From contig NZ_KK211190.1 of assembly GCF_000620865.1 (NCBI RefSeq), positions 261,971 to 325,970 on the forward strand: 64,000 nt of DNA, read 5' to 3'. Source of the stretch: Exiguobacterium sibiricum 7-3. GTDB taxonomy: Bacteria; Bacillota; Bacilli; Exiguobacteriales; Exiguobacteriaceae. The position numbers and the translations under genes are program-made. This document shows, in pieces, positions 24,968 through 34,887 of this stretch. The notes beneath the pieces are model-generated. The model was not told the DNA's origin. It was given only the letters and a program-made list of their open reading frames with translations, and did no database searches. Numbering within the stretch: position 1 is the stretch's first letter; the number at the start of each line of letters is the position of its first letter.

Positions 24968-25201
24968 TTATTTCTTGTCGTTCTTTTTTTCCTGTTCTTT
25001 CTTAATCATCTTCTTGGCTGCCATCCGGAAGCGGAAGATGAGGTAAAGACGGTAAAAGTCGACCGCTGCGAACAGCGTCAAGAGGATTGTCCAGAAGTTG
25101 AAGACCGTTCCGGCCTCAATCGAATTGCTGTACGCGAGGTACATGAACAGAATACCGAAGATGGCATAAAAGAATGCCATGAAGTTTGAACCTTGTCGCA
25201 T
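24968..25201 (-). CDS. ydiK: YdiK-like small membrane protein
   Basis: A 77-residue protein with two hydrophobic helices (about 8-25 and 33-52). It ends in a strongly basic tail of Lys and Asn. Position next to a ydiL-like gene and groESL matches B. subtilis ydiK, and length is similar. Function is unknown. AAAGGTAG precedes the ATG. It lies 21 bp downstream of the CPBP protease gene, probably co-transcribed. Confidence 0.7.
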   Translation of the reverse strand: MRQGSNFMAFFYAIFGILFMYLAYSNSIEAGTVFNFWTILLTLFAAVDFYRLYLIFRFRMAAKKMIKKEQEKKNDKK

Positions 25202-25222
25202 GAAAACACTACCTTTCGTTAA

Positions 25223-25915
25223 TTAAGTCGTTGCGTAGAGGGCAAGCACGACGATGCCGTTATTAAAGACGTGAATGGCGATCGGTGCAATGATACGGCG
25301 GGTCTTGACGAAGACAAGCGAGAAAACGAAGCTCATCGCGACGTATATCAAGAATTTATTATCTCCGTGAATCAAACCGAAGATGACACCGCTGAGAACG
25401 AAGCTGAAGATGAAGTTCAGTTTCGTCGAGAGGTTTCCGAACATGATATGGCGGAACAAAAATTCTTCCATGATTGGACCAAGCAGGACGACCATGACTT
25501 GAAGAATCGGAATGACCTGGATGGCCTTCATGATTTCATCCGTATTTTGTGATTTCGCAATATTCTCGATACCACCAGACAGCCAAGCATCCACCAGATT
25601 GACACTGATCAGGGAGACATACAACAAGACAATCCCAATCCCGATCCACTTTAACGTATCCATCGTGTCGGTCTGATTGCCTTCTGCTTTCCACTTTTGC
25701 CAATCAGGACGCAGACAATAGAAGGAAACAATCACGGCGACGGTAAAACCAATCGCGAGCCACCAACCGAGGACGCTCGGAATCTGACTTTTTGAGAGGA
25801 AACTCGGAAAGGTTGCCGGAACAAGTTGCACGATTAAATAAATCACGATCGGAATGACGTGACGCATTTGCCACTTCTCTGCCATGTTGAACGGCAGATT
25901 GACGGAATTTTTCAT
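25223..25915 (-). CDS. ydiL: CPBP-family intramembrane metalloprotease (YdiL-like)
   Basis: A 230-residue integral membrane protein of the CAAX protease and bacteriocin-processing family. Motif 1 is GPIMEEFLFR (EExxxR), motif 2 is FGLIH (FxxxH), and motif 3 is HVFNNG (HxxxN). These supply the glutamates and histidines of the active site. Bacterial members are often tied to bacteriocin self-protection or signal processing; the substrate is unknown. Gene order (ydiK, ydiL divergent from groESL) matches B. subtilis. AAAGGAG lies 15 nt upstream of the ATG, which is rather far. Confidence 0.88.
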   Translation of the reverse strand: MKNSVNLPFNMAEKWQMRHVIPIVIYLIVQLVPATFPSFLSKSQIPSVLGWWLAIGFTVAVIVSFYCLRPDWQKWKAEGNQTDTMDTLKWIGIGIVLLYVSLISVNLVDAWLSGGIENIAKSQNTDEIMKAIQVIPILQVMVVLLGPIMEEFLFRHIMFGNLSTKLNFIFSFVLSGVIFGLIHGDNKFLIYVAMSFVFSLVFVKTRRIIAPIAIHVFNNGIVVLALYATT

Positions 25916-26039
25916 CGGTTAGGACACAACTCCTTTGTAATGAAGGTACTGTCCCGATTGTAACAAACAAACCGACCGGGCGCACGAATGGTGATGGTTC
26001 AAAGATGGCGATTTCGGGAAAACGGATAAGGGTTCGGGC

Positions 26040-26068
26040 TTGAATTCCAACTGAAAACCGTTTAAGAT
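26040..26068 (+). promoter_or_regulatory. Sigma-A promoter of groESL
   Basis: TTGAAT (26040-26045), a 17-bp spacer and TAAGAT (26063-26068) lie just upstream of the CIRCE element. The element therefore covers the transcription start. Confidence 0.8.
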
Positions 26069-26077
26069 AAAAATATG

Positions 26078-26104
26078 TTAGCACTCCAATTAAGTGAGTG
26101 CTAA
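26078..26104. promoter_or_regulatory. CIRCE operator (HrcA binding site)
   Basis: A perfect TTAGCACTC-N9-GAGTGCTAA palindrome is the canonical CIRCE element bound by HrcA. It represses groESL at normal temperature. Confidence 0.98.
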
Positions 26105-26135
26105 AAAACAGTCATGTTCAAGGAGGATGTTTCGC

Positions 26136-28077
<1,942 letters not shown>

Positions 28078-28138
28078 TTTAGCTACATGAATTCCTGATT
28101 AATGGGGTTCGTGTTTGGTAATTCACTTTTAACGTTCT

Positions 28139-28188
28139 AGAAGGTCCTTTGTAAGTTCTTTGAACTTATAAAGGGCCTTCTTTTTTTT
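28139..28188 (+). terminator. Terminator after groESL
   Basis: The stem AGAAGGTCCTTT / AAAGGGCCTTCT (inner AAGTTC/GAACTT) is followed by a run of T. The following about 150 bp to 28341 is AT-rich, with a possible -10 TATAAT at 28289-28294 and nothing else seen. Confidence 0.9.
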
Positions 28189-28341
28189 AGTATGGAATTT
28201 CTTTTGATATGAATAAAATTATTTTTGGATTCTTTGAAAAATTAGTAGTCTATTTTCAAATAAATGTAATTTCAATTCAGGAAAACTATATAATTAGAAG
28301 TCTAGTATAGTAAGCGGTAAAACTGTAAGGAGGAATGAAGC

Positions 28342-28881
28342 ATGGAGAACAGGATTCATATCATGGGTGCTTCGGGATCCGGAACATCCACACTGGGAAA
28401 AGCTTTAGCAGAGGTTCTACGATGTAATGCTTTAGATACAGATGATTATTTTTGGATATCTAAATTTACTGAACAACGACCTATACCTGACAGGATAGAA
28501 ATGCTGAAAAATGATTTGTCCAAATCCGAAAAATGGGTTTTATCAGGAGCTGTTGTGAAGTGGGGAGAATGCTTAGAGTCGCATTTTGATCTCGTTGTTT
28601 TCTTATGGGTTCCGCCACAAACCAGACTTGCAAGATTACAGCAACGTGAAATAGCACGATATGGAGAAGAAGTATTGCCGGGTGGCGATAAGTATGAACA
28701 ATCGCAAACTTTTCTTAAGTGGGCTGCTCTGTATGATCATGCAGGTATGGAAGTAAGAAGCAAAATTTTACATGAACAGTGGATGCAAAAATTATCTTGT
28801 CCGATCTTAAGAATTGAAGGCGACTATTCTATTGAAGAATGTGTTACAAGGGTTAAACAGTATTTGGATAAAAATATTTAA
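28342..28881 (+). CDS. P-loop kinase/NTPase, adenylate kinase-like
   Basis: A 179-residue P-loop protein with a Walker A GASGSGTST at about residues 9-17. A DTDDYFW segment follows that resembles the substrate-binding part of shikimate/adenylate kinase-like enzymes. Later LARLQQREIARYG resembles a LID region. The Walker A has Thr in place of the usual Lys (GSGTST, not GSGKST), as seen in some small AAA-like proteins. The substrate is unknown. AAGGAGG precedes the ATG. The gene is more AT-rich than its neighbours, which suggests recent acquisition. Confidence 0.78.
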   Translation: MENRIHIMGASGSGTSTLGKALAEVLRCNALDTDDYFWISKFTEQRPIPDRIEMLKNDLSKSEKWVLSGAVVKWGECLESHFDLVVFLWVPPQTRLARLQQREIARYGEEVLPGGDKYEQSQTFLKWAALYDHAGMEVRSKILHEQWMQKLSCPILRIEGDYSIEECVTRVKQYLDKNI

Positions 28882-28965
28882 ACTAATGTTAAAATTCAGA
28901 AGAAGTATTTAATATTTTTTTTATGAAGTGTTACCTTGGAAATTACATAGCAAAGGATGAGTTCA

Positions 28966-29541
28966 ATGGATCCGTTTGAAAAAATTATAATTCAGCCGTT
29001 AAAAGATTATCTTGTAACTATCGTCAACACGACTAATGACTTCTTTCCGATCATCGGTAAGCTTATTCCGAATTTTTCGAACGGCATCTGGTCCTATGAA
29101 GAAGAGTTATATGATACTCCATCTGAAATCCGCTTTCCGGATGACAAATTGGATTGGTCTGCTTATATCGACAGCAGTGAAAAAATTGTCTTGTTAGCTT
29201 TTCATGAAGACACTTGCATCGGTCAAATCCGTCTCGTGAAAGACTGGAACCGTTTTGCCTATATTGAAAACATTGCTGTCAAAAAGGATTTCCGGAAAAG
29301 CGGTGTCGGTCACTTATTGCTTGAAGCAGCAGAAACCTGGGCGAAGGGACAGTCGTTGATTGGCCTATCGCTTGAAGCACAAAACGATAATCTGATTGCC
29401 TGCCGTTTTTACGTCAAAGAAGGATTTGTCCTTGGTGGTGTGGATACGCTGAAACAATCCGCTAATCCGAACATTGATTTGACACTATACTGGTACAAGA
29501 TTTTTTCGGAAACTGAAGGAACTGCCGATGAACAAGGATGA
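28966..29541 (+). CDS. GNAT acetyltransferase, streptothricin acetyltransferase (Sat) family
   Basis: A 191-residue GNAT enzyme. The segments DTCIGQIRLVKDWNRFAYIE, IAVKKDFRKSGVGHLLL, WAKGQSLIGLSLEAQNDN and ACRFYVKEGFVLGGVDT resemble Sat4/SatA-type streptothricin N-acetyltransferases. Those inactivate the antibiotic by acetylating its beta-lysine chain. Actual resistance is inferred, not shown. ATG 28957 lies against the AAAGG; ATG 28966 has better spacing. The stop lies 14 bp inside the next gene, so the two are coupled. Confidence 0.82.
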   Translation: MDPFEKIIIQPLKDYLVTIVNTTNDFFPIIGKLIPNFSNGIWSYEEELYDTPSEIRFPDDKLDWSAYIDSSEKIVLLAFHEDTCIGQIRLVKDWNRFAYIENIAVKKDFRKSGVGHLLLEAAETWAKGQSLIGLSLEAQNDNLIACRFYVKEGFVLGGVDTLKQSANPNIDLTLYWYKIFSETEGTADEQG

Positions 29542-30469
29542 ATTGATCGCATTAGCGGAACAGATGTCGATTGATGAATATGTGTACGATGAAGAACGAG
29601 GTTATTCCACGAGTGAAGGTTCGCCGTCTGACTTGGCGTATGAAATAGCACGGCGCTTTCAGGATGTTCAAATGCTTCCTGTGTTAATGGACCTGCTTGA
29701 ACAGACGAAGCGACTAGAAATGAAACAGTATTTCTACTTTATGCTTGGCACGATTGGTACGAATACAGGCGACGTCCTTGTTGTTAACCTACTGTTAGAA
29801 CGGCTGGCACAAGAGACAAAGCCGACATTAATCGTCAAAGTCCTTGATGAACTGGCGAAACAGGAACAGGTGGACGATGCGGCAGCTATCATCAAGTATG
29901 TCGAGGATCCTCGTTCGGCTGTTCGAAATTCGGCAATTGAGGCATTACGTGTCTGTCGGGGAGATGCAGTAGAGGATGCTTTAATTCGATTTATTACGAC
30001 CTCCACTGATTCATTTGAAATCACAAGTGCAAATTTTGTGTTGGCAACAATCGGAACGAAGCGGGTGATTCCGTATCTGTTACCGCTCCTAGATCATCCG
30101 AAAGGTGATGTCCGGCACTCGGCACTCAATGCGCTCAGTGAACTTGGAGACGATTCGTTCCTGCCGTTGTTTTTAAAAGGTTTGGAGGATCGGTCAATCG
30201 ACGTCAAAACGTATGCCTTGCTCGGAATTGTGAAACACGGAGATGCATCCGCCATTCAGCCGGTCATCAAACGGCTGAAAATAATGTTGAAGCGGAAGCG
30301 GCAGATTCAAAGTGACGAAGGCCTGGCTGCACTGCGTTTTTTAAATCGCTATCGACAATCCGACAAGACGATTCCGGTGTTATTTGACTGGATCGTCGCG
30401 AAAAAATGGAATGTTATGTTTGACGACGAGCAAGACTGGCTGAATGAGCATCTCGAAGGCAACAGATGA
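29528..30469 (+). CDS. HEAT-repeat protein
   Basis: A 313-residue, mostly alpha-helical protein. From about residue 90 it shows repeated helix pairs of HEAT/PBS-lyase type, for example EDPRSAVRNSAIEALRV, DHPKGDVRHSALNALSELG and EDRSIDVKTYALLGIVKHG. Such scaffolds bind other proteins. No enzyme motif is seen. GAAGGAACTG precedes the ATG. It overlaps the acetyltransferase gene by 14 bp and is followed by a terminator. Confidence 0.82.
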   Translation: MNKDELIALAEQMSIDEYVYDEERGYSTSEGSPSDLAYEIARRFQDVQMLPVLMDLLEQTKRLEMKQYFYFMLGTIGTNTGDVLVVNLLLERLAQETKPTLIVKVLDELAKQEQVDDAAAIIKYVEDPRSAVRNSAIEALRVCRGDAVEDALIRFITTSTDSFEITSANFVLATIGTKRVIPYLLPLLDHPKGDVRHSALNALSELGDDSFLPLFLKGLEDRSIDVKTYALLGIVKHGDASAIQPVIKRLKIMLKRKRQIQSDEGLAALRFLNRYRQSDKTIPVLFDWIVAKKWNVMFDDEQDWLNEHLEGNR

Positions 30470-30495
30470 TCTGTACAATCTAGATTCATCAACAA

Positions 30496-30539
30496 TAAAA
30501 AAAGACGAAACCGGATTAAAGTCCGGCTTCGTCTTTTTT
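30496..30539. terminator. Bidirectional terminator
   Basis: The stem AAAAAAGACGAA-CCGGA / TCCGG-TTCGTCTTTTTT lies between convergent genes. Confidence 0.92.
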
Positions 30540-32337
30540 ACTTCAACCCGTTCTTTTCAATGATCGCGTCCGACAGACGCAAATCGTTCCGCACCTGTTT
30601 CGTCTGCGGTCGGCACATGTCGCGCGCGACCGCTTCTTTTGTCGAGACGTCATAACACGTGCCATTGCCCGCTTTCCCGGTCAGCTTCGCTTTGTAATAG
30701 TAGTTTTTATAACGGAATGAACCGTCGCGGAACGCTGTCAGGTTCGGTTCGTCATCAAGCAACGAGTGTCCCGTCATGTACGGGGCGTCGAGATTGAGTA
30801 AATCGACGATCGTCGGGGCGATATCGATTTGTCCGCCGTTTTCCTGGATCGTTTTACCCGTGTCCTGATTCGGTTTCTTGATGAACAGCGGTACACGGCG
30901 GTCGAGTTCAAAAGCATCGACAGCATTGTCGATTTGCGCTTTTTGCTGCATCTCACTGTCTTTGTTCGTCAGACCGCTGTCATGATCGCCGTAAAAGATA
31001 ACGAGTGTGTCGTCCCACATGTCTTTTTTCTTCAATTCCTTGACCATCTGTCCGACGGCCCCGTCGACATAACGGATCGTTTGATAATACCGTTTCAGCA
31101 TCGGATCCTCGTAACCGGACAAGTCCAGTTGCTGTTCGTCTTTCGGAATTTCATATGGGGTATGACTCGTCAAAGCGACGAGGAACGAGAAGTATGGTTC
31201 CTTTAACGTTTCCATGTGTTCAATCGATTTTTGGAAAAACTGTTTATCATTTAATGCCATACCGATTTTCTTTTGTTTCGGATAATCGTCCTGGCTGAAA
31301 AAATGCTTGAATCCGATGTTTTGATAGACCTGATCGCGGTTCCAAAAGCCTTTTTCATACGCATGCATCGCGGCCGTATCATATCCGTTCGTACGCAACA
31401 GATTGGGCAGCGCGTCAAACTCGTTATCCGGGAACCGGGTATAGACGGAACCGGATTTTAACGGATAAAGCGACGTGTTCGTAATGAATTCGGCGTCCGA
31501 AGTCCGCCCTTCGTGTGTCTGATGATAAAACGATGGGAAATACAGCGATTCTTTTTTCAGCTGATTTAAGTTCGGTGTTAAGGTCTGACCGTTAATCTGT
31601 TGATCGATGACAGAAGCCTGGAACGATTCGAGCTGGACGAGAATGATATTCGGTTTTTTCGTGACGCCGTCTGCGGCTGAAGTCGAGTTGCCCTCGATTC
31701 GTTGACGCTCAGACGCGGTCAAGCTTTCTTCTGAGCCGATTGCTCCTTGGATTCCGCGGAACAGATCGAGTCCATGGTACCCCCAGAAACCGAGCTGATA
31801 ATAGTCCCGCATGTCGGAGACCGACTGGCTGAGCCGTTGATCTTCTTTGACGACGCTGTAGGTGACTGGCGCAGCAAACAGGATTACACCCGTGAGGAAG
31901 ACAAGACCTGCCGTCTTCTGGCGTTTGCTTTTCGTGACCGCAAACGTCTTGTTGCGTGTAAAGAAGAGAATCGCTAAGAAAATCAGGCTGTCCGCAAACA
32001 ACAGGAAGTCGGACGGCAGGATCAGGGCGGCGAAACCGCTGCTGACATCACCCATCTGCAACATCTGCGACATCAACGAGACTGACAGGAAATCTTCGAA
32101 GTAACGGTAGTACCACAGATCGGAAATCAAGAGGAAGCTGTGGGCAATTAAAAGACCCAACCAAATCCAGCGGCGTTTGTTCCACTGGATCAACAGCGTC
32201 CAACTCGACAGCACGAACATCCCGCCGAGGTTCATGAAAAAGAGGTCAACCGGGAAAGCGGTGTTGGTATAAAAGCTGAACAGCACGAATTTTAACGTGC
32301 CTAACAATAAGTAGAGGGCGTAACCAAATACAATCAT
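30538..32337 (-). CDS. LtaS-family lipoteichoic acid synthase-like protein
   Basis: A 599-residue membrane enzyme. About five N-terminal helices (to about residue 165) are followed by an extracellular sulfatase-fold domain starting KPNIILVQLESFQ. The catalytic Thr is in EGRTSDAEF, metal ligands are in IFYGDHDSGL, and HTPYEIP supplies a His. LtaS enzymes polymerise glycerol phosphate from phosphatidylglycerol into lipoteichoic acid. Relatives include primases (YvgJ-type) and stress paralogues, so the exact role is open. TTAGGAG precedes the ATG. It is alone on its strand, divergent from a secreted protein gene. Confidence 0.9.
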   Translation of the reverse strand: MIVFGYALYLLLGTLKFVLFSFYTNTAFPVDLFFMNLGGMFVLSSWTLLIQWNKRRWIWLGLLIAHSFLLISDLWYYRYFEDFLSVSLMSQMLQMGDVSSGFAALILPSDFLLFADSLIFLAILFFTRNKTFAVTKSKRQKTAGLVFLTGVILFAAPVTYSVVKEDQRLSQSVSDMRDYYQLGFWGYHGLDLFRGIQGAIGSEESLTASERQRIEGNSTSAADGVTKKPNIILVQLESFQASVIDQQINGQTLTPNLNQLKKESLYFPSFYHQTHEGRTSDAEFITNTSLYPLKSGSVYTRFPDNEFDALPNLLRTNGYDTAAMHAYEKGFWNRDQVYQNIGFKHFFSQDDYPKQKKIGMALNDKQFFQKSIEHMETLKEPYFSFLVALTSHTPYEIPKDEQQLDLSGYEDPMLKRYYQTIRYVDGAVGQMVKELKKKDMWDDTLVIFYGDHDSGLTNKDSEMQQKAQIDNAVDAFELDRRVPLFIKKPNQDTGKTIQENGGQIDIAPTIVDLLNLDAPYMTGHSLLDDEPNLTAFRDGSFRYKNYYYKAKLTGKAGNGTCYDVSTKEAVARDMCRPQTKQVRNDLRLSDAIIEKNGLK

Positions 32338-32522
32338 AATATTCTCCTAACGTTCGTCATTATTGTGAAGTAGTCTATACCCTCAACTAAATGGGAACGA
32401 ACGTTTGAATCGGTTGGGATATGTTTGTCATTGACCTGATGTATCAAAAAACATCTGAATAGAAAAAATAAATGGAATAAAATAGAATTAATCACTGAAT
32501 TTTGAAAGGATGTTCTACATAC

Positions 32523-34682
32523 ATGAACTGGAAACATTGGATGGGAGGTGCCGCGGTCGTCTGCGGAACCTGGTTAACGCTGACGACATTGACGGAAGCA
32601 GCACCGTACGACATTAAAAAGAATGATCAAGCAATCATCGGATTTTATGACTTAGAAACGAAGCAGACGACACCGTATCCAAGCGGCGTTTCACCATACG
32701 CGTTCCTGCGGGCGGACTCTGCGGACAAGACATGGTTCCTGTTCCAGGACGATTATTTTGACGAAAGCTTCCAGCCGTACTATTTGATGAATGCCAAAAC
32801 CGGTACATCGGAAGAAGTAAAGCTTCCGGCTAACCTGGAGTATTTACGGGTTCTCGATCAAAATCATCTTATGGCGCGCGGGATCTCGGATGCGTTTCAT
32901 ATAGTAGAGCGGCAGGGAAACGAATTCGTCATCAGCGATACACTAAAGGATGGACGTAGTCCCTCCGTTCAGTGGATCAGTCCAAATCGTTTCTCCCTGA
33001 TCCGTGACGGGGTTGCCGACTGGTACGATGTGAAGACAGACGGGACGTTTGAAAAAGTCCGGACCGTCGAAGTAAACAGCTTTTATTCGTTAACCGGTGA
33101 CTGGATTCTTGATGTCAGCAAAACAGCTGTAATTCGGAATGTCGAAACGAAGCAGACGTACGCCTTACCGAATAAACGGACCGATCAGGTTGTCCGTGGC
33201 GCCTATGAGACGGCAGACAGTTTGTATATCCAATTGACGGAAGAGGACGAGACAAAAGACGATCACCAATCAACTTCCTTGTATGTTCTAAACAAGCAAA
33301 CAGGACAAGTCAAAACACTCGTCGACTATTCCGACGGTCTGGCACAGGAAGTTCTGACGGATGGACGCGCCGTTTACCGGGTGAACGGTCAAACGACGCT
33401 GCTCGACTTTAAAGCGTATTTACGTCAACCGATTGCGATTGACGATCGGACGAAAGCGGATACGGCATTTCTTGAAAAGACGGCATTGACACCGGATGTC
33501 CAACTGACGCGAATCGACGGGACAACGGAGCCGCTTGCGCTTCGAGATATTACGTTTACGGGCGACGTGGACCAGGAGAACGGTGTCCGGATTCCGACGA
33601 GTCAAAAGCGGATTTACAATACGGCCTATACAGTCGCGTATACGGCGGAAACAGGTGTCGTCCTGAAAGACACGACGCGTTATCAACACAAACGCTATTT
33701 GACGGCGACGCTCGATTCACTGAAGGAAGTCAAAGAAGGGGTCTATACGTACCCGATTGATCTGGGACAGGCTGATGTACCGGTCAACGTGTTCCGTCAG
33801 GACGGAACACTTATCAACAGTGCGGTCTCGGACGAGAAGGGGATGCTGACCATCGGACTCGGCACGACCGGATTGCTCGGGCAGCCGGTCTCGTTTAAAA
33901 TCGGTGACGAAAATACGTTCGATCAGAAAACGACGGTACAACGGACGGTCGCCGGATACGAAATTCCGCGTGTGACCCAGTCGACGAATACGAATTTCAA
34001 AACCTTTACGTACCGGTTGGAGAGTAAACAGGACGGCGGAACGTATACCGTCTATCATGGAAAGAAAAAAATCACAGCCGTTCCGGCAACGAAGAAGACG
34101 GAACTGACGATTCCGTATACCAATCAACTGGCCGAGTACCGGATTGTCCGTTCCGGCAGTTACGTCTCGAAATCACTGGCGTTAAAAGACAGCGTGATGT
34201 TGTACAGTACGTTAAACAATCCGTTAAACGACGAACAGACGACAATTGACGGTGTACTCGATGCGGATGCGTCTTACGGAAAACTCTACATCGACGGCAA
34301 GTACACAGCGTACATCGACCGGAAGAAAACACGGATTTTCGCCATCCCGACCAAACCGTTGAAAGCCGGCCAGGTCGTCAAGCTCGTGGCGCGCAAAGGA
34401 ACGCAACTGCAGGTTTCCGAGCAACGGGTCGTCGCAGCCGGTAATCCGACGCTGAAATCGTACACGACGACACTAAGTCCGACGAGTACAGCCTGGAAAG
34501 TCAAAGCGACAAAAGGCAAGACGATTGTCGTGACGATCAATCAAAAGCGGTATACAAAAATCGCGACCGGCAAAACACAGACGATGACGTTCCCGAAACA
34601 AAAACGCGGCACACGTGTGACGGTTCATGCGGAATCAATCAAATTACGCAAGAGTAAAATCTTTACACTGACTGTGAAATAA
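32523..34682 (+). CDS. Large secreted protein of unknown function
   Basis: A 719-residue exported protein. The signal peptide has cleavage likely at TEA-AP (about residue 26). The first half is beta-rich with propeller-like segments such as GFYDLETKQTTPYP and VLNKQTGQVKTLVD. The second half is made of Ig-like or beta-sandwich modules and ends in a basic Lys/Thr-rich tail. No catalytic motif or wall anchor is recognised. The tail resembles that of the secreted protease at 11559 in composition only. ATG 32523 gives the proper signal peptide; a TTG at 32502 is in frame. It may work at the cell surface. Confidence 0.75.
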   Translation: MNWKHWMGGAAVVCGTWLTLTTLTEAAPYDIKKNDQAIIGFYDLETKQTTPYPSGVSPYAFLRADSADKTWFLFQDDYFDESFQPYYLMNAKTGTSEEVKLPANLEYLRVLDQNHLMARGISDAFHIVERQGNEFVISDTLKDGRSPSVQWISPNRFSLIRDGVADWYDVKTDGTFEKVRTVEVNSFYSLTGDWILDVSKTAVIRNVETKQTYALPNKRTDQVVRGAYETADSLYIQLTEEDETKDDHQSTSLYVLNKQTGQVKTLVDYSDGLAQEVLTDGRAVYRVNGQTTLLDFKAYLRQPIAIDDRTKADTAFLEKTALTPDVQLTRIDGTTEPLALRDITFTGDVDQENGVRIPTSQKRIYNTAYTVAYTAETGVVLKDTTRYQHKRYLTATLDSLKEVKEGVYTYPIDLGQADVPVNVFRQDGTLINSAVSDEKGMLTIGLGTTGLLGQPVSFKIGDENTFDQKTTVQRTVAGYEIPRVTQSTNTNFKTFTYRLESKQDGGTYTVYHGKKKITAVPATKKTELTIPYTNQLAEYRIVRSGSYVSKSLALKDSVMLYSTLNNPLNDEQTTIDGVLDADASYGKLYIDGKYTAYIDRKKTRIFAIPTKPLKAGQVVKLVARKGTQLQVSEQRVVAAGNPTLKSYTTTLSPTSTAWKVKATKGKTIVVTINQKRYTKIATGKTQTMTFPKQKRGTRVTVHAESIKLRKSKIFTLTVK

Positions 34683-34691
34683 GCCGGATAT

Positions 34692-34727
34692 AATACGACT
34701 CTTCCACGCTGGAGGAGTCGTATTTGT
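34692..34727 (+). terminator. Terminator after secreted protein gene
   Basis: The stem AATACGACTC / GAGTCGTATT is followed by TTGTT. The AT-rich gap to 34887 shows no other feature. Confidence 0.75.
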
Positions 34728-34887
34728 TATGGGAAAAAACGAATAAATTGTAAAATTTAATTTCTAAATGTTGTGGATTTTATAAGTATTTTACTTTAGG
34801 ATGGATTGGTGCGTGTTTAACGATGAAGGGAAAAATTTCAATTCAATTTTTTCTGCATGAGAAAAAAAGTATAGGAGCTAATACAAA

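Noticed and set aside
28342-28881. Shikimate kinase assignment for the P-loop gene
   Set aside because: The typical shikimate-binding motifs are not present and the Walker Lys is missing, so only a general P-loop kinase-like call is supported.
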